In this document: positions 36,312 through 44,806 of the stretch, in pieces | Layout of the letters: each line of letters opens with the position of its first letter | Numbering within the stretch: position 1 is the first letter of the stretch | Assembly: GCA_036490175.1 (NCBI GenBank) | Contig: DASXEJ010000272.1 | Span: forward strand, 60,513-124,512 | Reading direction: 5' to 3' | DNA from: Pirellulales bacterium | GTDB lineage: Bacteria > Planctomycetota > Planctomycetia > Pirellulales > JACPPG01 | Length of the DNA stretch: 64,000 nucleotides | Notes under the pieces: model-generated | What the model was told of the DNA's origin: nothing | The model's database searches: none | What the model saw: the letters and a program-made list of their open reading frames with translations, nothing else | Translations under genes and position numbers: made by a program

Positions 36312-37490
36312 TTATTCCCGCTCGACGATCATCGCCACGGCGTTGCCGCCGCCCAGGCACAACGACGCCAGCCCGCGCTTCAAGCCGCGATCGGCCAGCG
36401 CATAGAGAAGCGTCACCAACACCCGTGCGCCGCTCGCGCCGATTGGATGCCCCAGCGCGATCGCGCCGCCGTTGACGTTGGTCTTGTCGGGACTCAGGTC
36501 CAACGGCCGCATGCAGGCCAGGCATTGTGCGGCGAAGGCCTCGTTCAATTCGACCAAGTCAATGTCGGCCATCGTCAGGCGAGCCTTGTCGAGCACTTTT
36601 TGCATCGCCGTGACTGGCGCGATGAAGATCTCCTTGGGCTTTACGCCGCTGGTGGCCGCGGCCACGATTCGCGCCTTGATCGGCGCGTGGCATTGCCGTG
36701 CCATCTCGGCACTGGCCACAACCAGCGCCGCCGCGCCGTCGCTGATCTGCGAGGCGTTGCCAGCCGTCACCGTGCCATCGCCGCCGAACGAGGGCTTCAA
36801 CCGGGCGAGCACTTCGAGCGTGGTGTCCGCGCGCGGACCTTCGTCCCGATCGATGCGCACTTCGCCTTTGCGCGAGTTGATTATGACCGGCACGATCTCA
36901 TCAGTGAGCTTGCCGGCCGCCACGGCCGCGATCGCGCGGGCATGGCTCTCGACGGCGAAACGATCTTGATCCTGCCGGCTGACACCGCGCTCGGCGGCGA
37001 TGTAGTCGGCCTCGGCCCCCATCGCCACATCCTCGAACGCGCACCATAGCCCGTCGTGCTGCATGGAGTCGAGCGCTTGCTGGCTGCCGAACTTCCAACC
37101 CTCTCGGGCGCCGGTCAACAGAAAGGGGGCCCGGGTCATGTTCTCCATGCCGCCGGCCACGATGCAATGGGCATCGCCAGCGCGAATCGCCTGGGCCGCC
37201 AGGGCCACCGCCTTCAGCCCCGAGCCGCATACCTTGTTGATCGTTAGCGCGGCCACCGTCGGAGGCAACCCAGCGCCGAGTGCCGCTTGCCTTGCGGGCG
37301 CCTGTCCTAACCCGGCCGGCAGAACGCAGCCCATGATGACTTCTTCGATGCGTTCTGGCGAAACGCCGGCGCGGCGAACGGCTTCGGCCACGGCGATGGC
37401 GCCGAGCTTAGGCGCCGGCACGCTGGCCAGAGTCCCCAACAGCTTTCCCACCGGCGTGCGACAACCGGCCAATAGATAGGCATCACCCAT
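36312..37490 (-). CDS. Acetyl-CoA C-acetyltransferase (thiolase)
   Basis: 392 aa, the normal length for thiolase II. The nucleophilic Cys88 sits in NKVCGSGLKAV, His348 in GHPIGASG, and the second catalytic Cys378 in CLGGGNA. All are present, so the enzyme should condense or cleave acetyl-/acyl-CoA in fatty acid or ketone-body metabolism. The substrate range is not decided by sequence. The divergent dienoyl-CoA reductase 250 bases away suggests a small beta-oxidation neighbourhood. Confidence 0.93.
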   Translation of the reverse strand: MGDAYLLAGCRTPVGKLLGTLASVPAPKLGAIAVAEAVRRAGVSPERIEEVIMGCVLPAGLGQAPARQAALGAGLPPTVAALTINKVCGSGLKAVALAAQAIRAGDAHCIVAGGMENMTRAPFLLTGAREGWKFGSQQALDSMQHDGLWCAFEDVAMGAEADYIAAERGVSRQDQDRFAVESHARAIAAVAAGKLTDEIVPVIINSRKGEVRIDRDEGPRADTTLEVLARLKPSFGGDGTVTAGNASQISDGAAALVVASAEMARQCHAPIKARIVAAATSGVKPKEIFIAPVTAMQKVLDKARLTMADIDLVELNEAFAAQCLACMRPLDLSPDKTNVNGGAIALGHPIGASGARVLVTLLYALADRGLKRGLASLCLGGGNAVAMIVERE

Positions 37491-37742
37491 GGCATGCGTT
37501 CCCGAATAAAGAGCTTCTGACGTGTCTATATTGCGACGTGAAAATCTCTCGCGGCAGAGGAAATTATAACGTCGTCGGCCGCGCGCGTCGCCGATGGTCG
37601 CCGCCGTCAGTGCAATTCGCTGCCGGCCAATTGTGATGCCCCGGCTCAGGCGATATCATCGGCCCCATATCCAAAGGCCGACTCTGCCGCTGGACACTTC
37701 TGTTCGTCTCTCTCGTTCACTTCCGCAGCGAGGAACTCTTTC

Positions 37743-38624
37743 ATGTCTGGCGCCAAACACACCGAGGGCATGCTCAAGCCTGGCTCCTTCGACGGCAAAA
37801 CCGTCGTCATCACCGGCGGCGGCACCGGCTTGGGACGATCGGTCGGGCAGTACCTGCTGTCGCTAGGAGCGAACCTGGTGATTTGCGGTCGCCGCAAGGA
37901 CGTCATCGAGAAGACCGCCGCCGAGTTGGCCAGCGAGACGGGGGGTCAGGTGCTGGGCGCGCCGTGCGACGTGCGCGTGCCAGAGCAAGTCGAAGCCTTG
38001 CGCAACGCTGCCTACGAACGTTTCGGCTCGGTCGATTGTTTGTTGAACAACGCGGCCGGCAACTTCATCTGTCCGACCGAAAGACTTTCGTACAACGCCG
38101 TGAACACGGTTGTCGATATCGTGCTCAAGGGGACCTACAACTGCACGCTGGCCTTCGGAAAGCGATGGATCGCCGACCGTCAGCCCGGCAGCGTGCTATC
38201 GATCGGGACGACGTACGCTTGGACAGGTTCGGGCTATGTGCTGCCTTCGGCGATGGGCAAAGCTGGCGCGCTGATCATGACACGTTCGCTGGCTGCCGAG
38301 TGGGGTAAATACGGCATCCGCCTGAACGTGATCGCCCCGGGGCCATTCCCCACCGAAGGAGCCTGGTCGCGGCTGATGCCGCCGGGCATGGCCAACATGT
38401 TCGCCTCGAAGGAGCGGATCCCGTTGGGGCGGCTGGGCGAACATCAAGAGCTTGCGAATCTGGCGGCCTACCTGCTGAGCGACTACAGCGCCTATATCAC
38501 CGGCACCTGCGTCACGATCGACGGTGGCGAATGGCTGCGCGGCGCCGGCGAATTCAACGTGCTCGATTCCGTAACCGGCGAACAATGGGACGGGCTCCAG
38601 GCGGCCATGAAGCCAAAGAAGTAG
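37743..38624 (+). CDS. 2,4-dienoyl-CoA reductase, mitochondrial DECR1-type SDR
   Basis: 293 aa. A short-chain dehydrogenase with TGGGTGLG (24-31) for NADPH and NNAAGN (102-107). The usual Tyr of YxxxK is replaced by Ser (SAMGK). Instead Tyr158 in TTYAWTGSG lies 15 residues before Lys173, the arrangement known in DECR1, which lacks the canonical tyrosine. The downstream blocks KSLAAEWGKYG-like (RSLAAEWGKYG), PGP-x-T-x-GA-x-SRL and RIP-x-GRLG also follow DECR1. The enzyme reduces 2,4-dienoyl-CoA during unsaturated fatty acid oxidation, and the divergent thiolase fits that role. GAGGAA precedes the ATG. Confidence 0.88.
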   Translation: MSGAKHTEGMLKPGSFDGKTVVITGGGTGLGRSVGQYLLSLGANLVICGRRKDVIEKTAAELASETGGQVLGAPCDVRVPEQVEALRNAAYERFGSVDCLLNNAAGNFICPTERLSYNAVNTVVDIVLKGTYNCTLAFGKRWIADRQPGSVLSIGTTYAWTGSGYVLPSAMGKAGALIMTRSLAAEWGKYGIRLNVIAPGPFPTEGAWSRLMPPGMANMFASKERIPLGRLGEHQELANLAAYLLSDYSAYITGTCVTIDGGEWLRGAGEFNVLDSVTGEQWDGLQAAMKPKK

Positions 38625-38770
38625 CCGCCCGGGGAAGAAGTAACCTGTAGGAGATAGCAGCAGGCCCCGCAATGCGTGCTTCGTCGCGCCGCGTGCCCCT
38701 CGCGTCAACTTTCGCTGTGAAATCTACGGTTTGTTTTTTCTGCGCCCTGTTCTGCGCCGGCGGAAATCCG

Positions 38771-39193
38771 TTACGGATTGTTCGAGCGATGAAAGTGAAC
38801 GTGCCGCCACTGGCCTCCGGTGCGCTGCCAGACGCGCGTCTCTTCCGAGACGGTGGTCACGGGCGATCCGGCCTCGTCCAGCTTTTGCACCAGGCGGACA
38901 TAGCTCAGCACCGCGGCGTCTTCGCCCAGCAGGCGCACGTGCGGGGTCACCATTGTGGCTTGCGGTACCACCTTGGGCTTGCCGAGCGCAAAGTAAAACT
39001 TATGAAAAGGCATCCCCTCGACCAACCGGCCACGGGCCTCGGGCTCGAAGGCCGAGATCGTCGGATCGCACAGCTCGTCGTACGTTTTCCAATCGGCCGA
39101 GACAATACTGTCTAGCAGCCGTTGATTGAGCGCGATCAGCTCGGCTTCCACGGCATGCGCACCGGTCGCAGTATGTGATCGTGGGCTAGTCAT
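38771..39193 (-). CDS. Free-standing CaMKII association-domain protein
   Basis: 140 aa of the SnoaL/NTF2-like superfamily, closest to the association (hub) domain of calcium/calmodulin kinase II. LCDPTISAFEPEARGRLVEGMPFHKFYF (41-68) and SEETRVWQRTGGQWRHVHFHRS follow that domain closely. No kinase part is present. In eukaryotes this domain builds 12-14-subunit rings. Bacterial stand-alone forms are known but their role is unclear. Its ATG overlaps the end of thyX by eight bases, so translation is coupled to a nucleotide-biosynthesis gene. A ligand-binding or scaffold role is inference. Confidence 0.85.
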   Translation of the reverse strand: MTSPRSHTATGAHAVEAELIALNQRLLDSIVSADWKTYDELCDPTISAFEPEARGRLVEGMPFHKFYFALGKPKVVPQATMVTPHVRLLGEDAAVLSYVRLVQKLDEAGSPVTTVSEETRVWQRTGGQWRHVHFHRSNNP

Positions 39194-40115
39194 CCGTGTC
39201 TTCTCCAGGGCTAACGGCCGGCAGCAGGCCGAGCGAGGCCAGCTTGGCGCGGCACTCGTCGCGCTCGCGACTGCGTTTGATCGCGGTCCAACTCGGGTCT
39301 TGCACGGCCAGAAAATCTTCTTCGGTCGCCACGCCCCGACCAGTCTCGGCCAGCCGCTGCATCAAGCGGCGAATCACCTCGCGGTCGAGCCGCGTGAGGA
39401 ACGTTCCCTGCAAGCGATAATCGTCGAAGGCTTCCCACACCAGCGGAAATAGCGGTCGCACGATCTGCTCGCCGATGGTGGCAGCATAGCTGCGAATCTC
39501 CCACTGGGCGTGCGCGTCCATCCGCAGCGCCAAAAAGTGCAGCAGGTTGTGCAGGTCGACCTTCCAATAGGCCTCGGTATACGTCGACAGCGGCAAATCC
39601 TTGCGAGCCTGTTCGCGGGCCACGCCGCGGGCGATCCGTTGCTCGTACACGCGGCGCGCTTCGCGCTGCAGAGCTACCTCTTCGGCAGACAGCTGGGCGC
39701 CCAGCGTGACATCGAGCGAGGCGCCGCTCCCCTGGCGATTCGTTTCGGCTTGCGAGCGCCAGGCGTCGGCGGGCGTCTCTTGCGTGGCGTCGATCGCCAG
39801 CGAGTAACGCGTCGAGTATTCGTTGACGTTGGCCGTGCGGTGGCGAATCCACTGCCGCCAGGTATCCATCGGCACGCGCACCAGCAGCTTGATCTCGGCC
39901 ATCTCGAACGGTGTAGAATGGCGATGCCGCATCAAATAGCGAATCAGCCCACGATCGTCCGAGACTTTGCGCGTTCCCTCGCCATAGCTGACCCGCGCGG
40001 CCTGTACGACGGACTGGTCGTCCCCCATCACGTCCACCAGGCAGACGAACCCGTCGTCCAGGACCTGGAACTTCTTCCAGCGCAGTTCGTCGACTTGAGT
40101 GGCGTTGGTCGGCAT
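39186..40115 (-). CDS. thyX: FAD-dependent thymidylate synthase ThyX
   Basis: 309 aa. Makes dTMP from dUMP using methylene-tetrahydrofolate and FAD/NADPH, the thyA-independent route. The ThyX motif RHR-x7-S is intact (RHRTANVNEYS, residues 91-101). LMRHRHSTPFEMAEIKLLVRVPMDTWRQWI precedes it as in the family, and the C-terminal half has AYWKVDLHNLLHFLALRMD. The length is slightly longer than minimal ThyX (~220-250) but as seen in planctomycetes. The downstream CaMKII-hub gene overlaps its 3' end. Confidence 0.95.
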   Translation of the reverse strand: MPTNATQVDELRWKKFQVLDDGFVCLVDVMGDDQSVVQAARVSYGEGTRKVSDDRGLIRYLMRHRHSTPFEMAEIKLLVRVPMDTWRQWIRHRTANVNEYSTRYSLAIDATQETPADAWRSQAETNRQGSGASLDVTLGAQLSAEEVALQREARRVYEQRIARGVAREQARKDLPLSTYTEAYWKVDLHNLLHFLALRMDAHAQWEIRSYAATIGEQIVRPLFPLVWEAFDDYRLQGTFLTRLDREVIRRLMQRLAETGRGVATEEDFLAVQDPSWTAIKRSRERDECRAKLASLGLLPAVSPGEDTDD

Positions 40116-40611
40116 GGAGGATATCGGCTGTGGTCCGTATTCAGTACGCGGTACTCGTGGCAGGAAATCGGTCGGAAAACTGGGAAAGGCCCCTGGCCGC
40201 CCGGCTCACCCCGAACATTCCCCGCAACGCGGGCCCCGGGAGAAAGTCGCCATTCTAGCGGCTGGCGAAAAAATCGACAGGGCCGGCCCCGGGCCCGCGG
40301 ATGGCGCGATTTTCGGCTTCGGCGCGGTGAATTGTTGTTGCGAAACAGCTCGATCCCTCTTCGCCTCGCCCATGGCACGGTGGCGGCACTATTTGGCAAA
40401 CGCCGACTCTGCGTGGGCTGCGTAAGGCACCTGTGCCAGCAGCCGGCGTGCCAGCAGTTGAAACTGGCGGCTTCTGGCAATGTTTAACGCTTTGTCGAAT
40501 GTTTCTGTTGCCCGGCTGCCGAATGGTATGTCAGTCGAAAATCCAACGTACCGCAGGCCGCGCCGGCATATTGCTGACACGCGCCGCGGCCGACCATTGA
40601 GGGTCACGACC
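40116..40611. other. Divergent intergenic region, no gene seen
   Basis: 496 bases between thyX (minus) and a small secreted protein (plus). Frames present are short and without motifs. It should hold the thyX promoter. No RNA gene recognised. Confidence 0.45.
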
Positions 40612-41025
40612 ATGAGACACGTTCTGCTATCGGCTGTGGGCATTTCTGCGCTTGCCTTGGGCAGCTTGGCTGGCACGGCCCACGCTCAGGCCAGCCGGCC
40701 GTTCGACGACTACACGCCACCGTCGTCGGTCAGCCCGTACCTGAATCTGGTCAACAACAACAATGGCACCTCGAACAACAATTCCAGCGCGAACTTGTTT
40801 CTGAACTACCAACTGATGGTCAAGCCGCAACTGGAACAGCGCCAATTCAACCGGCAATCGACGGCGGCCATCCGCCAGATGCAATATCAGCAACAGCACG
40901 CCAGCCTGGTGAAATCGTCGGGCAACACGGATTCCGGCAAGAAGCTCCGCGCCACAGGCCACGCGGCCACGCGCGTGAACTATTCGCACTTCTACCCAAC
41001 CATGAATCGCGAAGCACCGCGATAG
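40612..41025 (+). CDS. Small secreted Asn/Gln-rich protein
   Basis: 137 aa, family not recognised. A signal peptide (VLLSAVGISALALGSLAGTAHA) is followed by a polar, Asn/Ser/Gln-rich mature protein: LVNNNNGTSNNNSSAN, then QRQFNRQSTAAIRQMQYQQQ. It ends with SHFYPTMNREAP. No cysteines are visible. The start at 40612 is supported by GAGGGT upstream and by the signal. The longer frame from 40480 is rejected. Likely a periplasmic or surface protein. Similar small secreted proteins with a FYP-like ending occur in planctomycetes by my recollection. Confidence 0.65.
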   Translation: MRHVLLSAVGISALALGSLAGTAHAQASRPFDDYTPPSSVSPYLNLVNNNNGTSNNNSSANLFLNYQLMVKPQLEQRQFNRQSTAAIRQMQYQQQHASLVKSSGNTDSGKKLRATGHAATRVNYSHFYPTMNREAPR

Positions 41026-41061
41026 GGCAGCCTGAAGTTGCTCGCCAGAACAGGGCGGTTA

Positions 41062-41094
41062 GGGTGCCATGCCCACGCACGAGCGTGGGCATGT
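41062..41094. repeat. REP-like palindromic repeat, copy 4 (short)
   Basis: A perfect 11-bp stem, CATGCCCACGC/GCGTGGGCATG, with a four-base loop, preceded by GGGTGC. It lies in the spacer between convergent genes and could act as a transcription barrier. Confidence 0.75.
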
Positions 41095-41153
41095 CCGCGC
41101 GCGAATAACATTTCACGCGCGACACGGGTAGCATTCGCCAGCCTGCGCGATGA

Positions 41154-41645
41154 TCACGACTCTTCCGGCGGCAACAACTGCAGCGAGAAGCATTTGCCGA
41201 CGTCGGCAAATCCTTCGCGGGCGTAGAATCGATAGGCCCGCTGGCGGTGATAGTGCGATTCCAAGACTAATCGGTGGCAGCCTCGCTCGCGCGCCAGTTC
41301 CACGGCGCACCCCATCAGGGCCTGGGCCGCTCCGCCGCCATGTTCCTTTTCGACCACGATAAAGTCGGGGATCCAGGCTTCGGGCACCGGCTGACTTAGC
41401 CGCTGGCGAAAGTGCAACGACAGCATCCCGATCGGTTGGCCGTTGCGCTCGGCAATCAGGCTGGCGGTGTCGGCAGCGGAAACATGTTGTTCGAACGTAC
41501 GACGCACCTGCTCGCGCGTTTGCGGGGTGACGGCTGGACGTCCTAACTCGGCCAGCAAGGCGCAGGCGGTGGCAAAGTCATCCGCGACCAGCGGCCGGAC
41601 AATGATGGCGGCGTTGCCCTGCGGCGTTACGGAGGAATCCGTCAT
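41154..41645 (-). CDS. GNAT-family N-acetyltransferase
   Basis: 163 aa. Transfers an acetyl group from acetyl-CoA to an amine. The core has IGMLSLHFRQR, WIPDFIVVEKEHGGGAAQALMGCAVELARERGCHRLVLES, with the Q/R-x-x-G-x-G/A-like pyrophosphate loop in EHGGGAAQALM, and HRQRAYRFYAREGF near the end. The substrate is unknown. The ATG shares one base with the stop codon of the upstream alcohol dehydrogenase (TAATG), indicating coupled translation. Confidence 0.88.
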   Translation of the reverse strand: MTDSSVTPQGNAAIIVRPLVADDFATACALLAELGRPAVTPQTREQVRRTFEQHVSAADTASLIAERNGQPIGMLSLHFRQRLSQPVPEAWIPDFIVVEKEHGGGAAQALMGCAVELARERGCHRLVLESHYHRQRAYRFYAREGFADVGKCFSLQLLPPEES

Positions 41646-42850
41646 TACAGCGCTGACTCCAGTATCTCCATCAGATCATTCAGCGTGACCGCGCGCGGGT
41701 TGACCCGCAAGATGCGCTTGATGGCCAGTGTCTTCTCGGCCAGCACCGGCAATTGCGCGGCCGTGACATTTAGCTCGCTGAGTCGCGCGGGAATGCCGAT
41801 CGCACGCTTCAATTGTTCGACACGCTCGATCGCCGCGTGCGCCGCCTGGGCGTCGCTTTGGCCGCTGGTATCAACGCCCAGAAATTCGGCCACCTGCGCC
41901 AGTTCGGCCTCGCGCTCGCGCAAATTAAACCGCATCACGTACGGCAAAAACAAGCCATTGCCGGCGCCGTGCGAGCAATGCGTCAGCCCGCCCAGCGGAT
42001 ATTCCAGCGCATGGACCAGGGCCACGCCGACGTTCGAAAACGCCAGCCCGGCCAGCGTTGCGCCCAAAGCCATGGCCTCGCGGGCCTGTTCGTCCGTGGG
42101 CACGGCGACGGCGCGCTCGAGGTTCTTGCCGATCAGGCGGATGGCCTTTTCGGCCAGTGCATCGGCCAGTGGATGCCGTCCCTGATAGACCGTCTTCTCG
42201 CCGTAAGCCAAAGGAAACTGGCTATTGTCGACTGCCGTGTAGGCCTCGATCGCGTGCGTCAGCGCATCGATGCCGCTATCGGCGGTCACCTTGGCAGGGC
42301 AGGAAAGCGTCAGCAGCGGATCGACAATTGCCAAACGTGGCCGCAGATGATTGCTGAGAATGCCGACCTTGACCTCGGCCTGTCGATCCGTGAGCACGCA
42401 CGACGCGCTCACTTCGCTGCCGGTGCCGGCTGTCGTCGGCACGCACACCAGAGGAAGCACCGGGCCCGACAGGCTGTCGTCGCCAAAGTAATCGCGTGGC
42501 GTACCACCATGCGCGAGCACCGTGGCCGTGATCTTGGCAAGATCCATATTGCTGCCGCCGCCCAGACCGAGCACGGCGTCGGGGCGCAGGCCTCGCCCGT
42601 ACGCGATCGCGCGCTCGGCAGCTTCTAAACTGGGCTCGGCCTCGCCGCCGGCAAACCAAGGAGCGTCGATTCCTTCGGCCACCAGCGACACGGCCACCGA
42701 ATCGGTTATCCCCGCATCGATCAAATGCTGGTCGGTAACGATCATCACGCGCCGCACGCCCAAACGGGACACCAACCGTCCGGCACGCGCAAGCGCGCCG
42801 CGTCCGAAGACTAACTGACCGGCGGAATGAAAAGTCCAGATGTCGGGCAT
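41645..42850 (-). CDS. Iron-containing alcohol dehydrogenase (HOT-like)
   Basis: 401 aa, group III Fe-ADH. The NAD-binding loop is GLGGGSNMDLAK. Metal ligands are suggested by DSGIDALTHAIEAY, FSNVGVALVHALEYPLGG and THCSHGAGNGLFLPYVMRFN. The insert EKTVYQGRHPLADALAEKAI resembles the hydroxyacid-oxoacid transhydrogenase subgroup, so a transhydrogenase or 1,3-diol/4-hydroxybutyrate activity is possible. It is the first gene of a two-gene unit with the GNAT acetyltransferase. Confidence 0.88.
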   Translation of the reverse strand: MPDIWTFHSAGQLVFGRGALARAGRLVSRLGVRRVMIVTDQHLIDAGITDSVAVSLVAEGIDAPWFAGGEAEPSLEAAERAIAYGRGLRPDAVLGLGGGSNMDLAKITATVLAHGGTPRDYFGDDSLSGPVLPLVCVPTTAGTGSEVSASCVLTDRQAEVKVGILSNHLRPRLAIVDPLLTLSCPAKVTADSGIDALTHAIEAYTAVDNSQFPLAYGEKTVYQGRHPLADALAEKAIRLIGKNLERAVAVPTDEQAREAMALGATLAGLAFSNVGVALVHALEYPLGGLTHCSHGAGNGLFLPYVMRFNLREREAELAQVAEFLGVDTSGQSDAQAAHAAIERVEQLKRAIGIPARLSELNVTAAQLPVLAEKTLAIKRILRVNPRAVTLNDLMEILESAL

Positions 42851-42913
42851 GGGGGCGTCGTCAGGGGTGGCCGGTAGTCAGTAATTAGGGGTTGTCACGA
42901 ATCCCGCTCTCTG

Positions 42914-43000
42914 CCATGGAGGGGTTCGGGGAGGGTCGAAACGGCCCAGAGCCTTTCACCCCTCACCCAACCTCGCCCCTAAGGAGAAAGGGTTTCACCT
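42914..43000. repeat. G-rich/C-rich inverted repeat region
   Basis: The downstream CCCCTCACCCAACCTCGCCCC pyrimidine tract (20-base windows only partly pair) opposes an upstream GGAGGGGTTCGGGGAGGG tract and could fold into an imperfect hairpin. It lies upstream of the alcohol dehydrogenase and downstream of the ABC operon. Confidence 0.4.
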
Positions 43001-43112
43001 TTGAGACCTTTGAACGTTTCTAGACATTGCCCCCTTAAACATTCGTGATTCTAGTCAGAAGCTCGTGCCGAATCGGCGGCAGAACCACGCGCATTTCTGC
43101 CCCCGTTCGACA

Positions 43113-43877
43113 TCAGGTCAGATCAGTGTACTCGCGGCGTTGAAAGACAACTAGCGCGACTAGCAAACCTCCCACCGCAATCCCAAACAGAGCGCCGGCG
43201 CTGGCCGCGGCCGAGATCGGCTCGAACCATTGCGGGTCGGGGCGTTCGAGTCCGGCCGGAACGCCGGCGGCGTACATCATCGATCGTCCGTAATAGTTGA
43301 TCGCCACCCGTTTCACGATGCCGGGCATGTTGCCCAGCAGCAGTTCCATGAACAGCGAATAGATCAGCGCGATAATGGTCGAATGGCGAAACGATACGGC
43401 AAAGAAATGGAATAAACTGACGTAGGCGATCGTCATGTAGAAAATAGCCGGCAAATACAGGTTGTACGCTTCTTGCCCAATCGCGCCCCCCAAGCGGCAA
43501 TAGAGGTAAAACGCCCCCATCACCAGCCCCAGCACCAGCGGCAATGTGGCGAAGAACTTGGCGATAAAAATCAGCGGCCGCGGCACGGGCCGGATCAAAA
43601 GGAACAGCAGCGTGCGGTCTTCGCGATCGCCGCCGATGCTGGCCGTGCCATAGGCCACGGCACAAATCGGCACGACGAACGACGCGAAGACGAACATCAA
43701 GAACAGGCTGAACCCGTTGAACGACTCGAAGGAGTTCGCCTGCTTCCAGAATTGCCGCCGCAACAAGAACAGGGTGCAGGCCGATAATGGCAGCAGCACC
43801 ATCAACGTATTGCCCGACCAGAGCAAACGCCGGAACGACAGCCACAGCAAAGTAGTCCACGCGCGAAGCAGGCTCAT
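43113..43877 (-). CDS. ABC-2 type transporter permease (second pair)
   Basis: A 254-aa inner-membrane permease with about six helices: TLMVLLPLSACTLFLL, FNGFSLFLMFVFASFVVPICAVAYGT, then PLVLGLVMGAFYLYCRLGG, AIFYMTIAYVSLFHFFAVSF and a final helix near the C-terminus. GDREDRTLLFLLIRPVPRPLIFIAKFFATL is a typical ABC-2 permease loop. Its start overlaps the stop of the second ATPase by four bases. Together they form the last pair of a four-gene ABC operon. The cargo is not evident. Confidence 0.87.
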   Translation of the reverse strand: MSLLRAWTTLLWLSFRRLLWSGNTLMVLLPLSACTLFLLRRQFWKQANSFESFNGFSLFLMFVFASFVVPICAVAYGTASIGGDREDRTLLFLLIRPVPRPLIFIAKFFATLPLVLGLVMGAFYLYCRLGGAIGQEAYNLYLPAIFYMTIAYVSLFHFFAVSFRHSTIIALIYSLFMELLLGNMPGIVKRVAINYYGRSMMYAAGVPAGLERPDPQWFEPISAAASAGALFGIAVGGLLVALVVFQRREYTDLT

Positions 43878-44791
43878 CGATTCCCCTGCTGCAGATAATT
43901 GAAGACCGCATCGGCGCCGCCGTCGAGCGTTTGCATTTTGTCGATTTCGAAGGAGTGTTGCGCCACGAGGTCGTTGAAGCGGGCAAAGAAGCGGTTCGGA
44001 TTCCGCGTGCGAACGATCAAGCTGTCGCTGCGCAGCTCGACGCCGCGCACTTCGGGCTCGGTCACCAGCAGCGCCGCCAGTTGCCGCGCCTGCGACGAGC
44101 CGATTTCGACCGTCAGCGGCCGATCTTCCAACAGCGCCCTGATCTCGGGAAGCGTGCCCGAGGCCACGATCCGGCCACGTGCGATGATCAACACGGAATC
44201 GGTCAGCGTCTCGGTTTCGGCCAGGATGTGGCTAGAGACCAGGATCGTCTTCCCTTTTTCACCTTGCGCGACCAGCAGGCGGCTGATCTCGCGGCGACCG
44301 CCAGGATCGATCCCACTGAGCGGTTCGTCCAATAGCAGAATCGGCGGATCGTTGATCAACGCCTGTCCCAGCTTGACCCGCTGCCGCATTCCGTGACTGC
44401 AACCTGCCAGCCGGCGGCCGGCGCGATCGGCCATGCCCACTTCTTCGATCACCTCGGCCGTGCGCGTGCGGGCCACCGAGCGCGACAGTCCATACAGCCG
44501 CGCCATCACGTAGATGAACTCACGGCAGGTCATCTCTTCGTAGAAGCTGTTGACGTCGGGGCTGTAGCCAAAATGCCGTTTGGCCTCGGTGCTCCAGGCG
44601 CGATGGTCGCCAATGCGCACGTCTCCCTGGCTGGGGCGCAACTGGCCGCTGGCCAGCTTCATCAACGTCGACTTGCCGGCGCCGTTGGCGCCGAACAATC
44701 CGGTGATGCCCGGGCCGATGCGGCAACTAATGTTATTAACACCAATCACCGGCCCGTAGAACTTCGTGACGTGATCGAAAGTGAGGAACAT
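43874..44791 (-). CDS. ABC-2 transporter ATPase (second pair)
   Basis: A 305-aa nucleotide-binding subunit. Walker A GANGAGKST, signature CSHGMRQRVKLGQALI, in which the usual LSGGQ is CSHGM, Walker B ILLLDEPLSGID and an H-loop in LVSSHIL. The C-terminal ~80 residues form the regulatory extension common in CcmA/NatA-type exporters. It follows the first permease by 15 bases and overlaps the second permease by four. Confidence 0.92.
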   Translation of the reverse strand: MFLTFDHVTKFYGPVIGVNNISCRIGPGITGLFGANGAGKSTLMKLASGQLRPSQGDVRIGDHRAWSTEAKRHFGYSPDVNSFYEEMTCREFIYVMARLYGLSRSVARTRTAEVIEEVGMADRAGRRLAGCSHGMRQRVKLGQALINDPPILLLDEPLSGIDPGGRREISRLLVAQGEKGKTILVSSHILAETETLTDSVLIIARGRIVASGTLPEIRALLEDRPLTVEIGSSQARQLAALLVTEPEVRGVELRSDSLIVRTRNPNRFFARFNDLVAQHSFEIDKMQTLDGGADAVFNYLQQGNR

Positions 44792-44806
44792 GGTTGGTGC
44801 GCTGTG

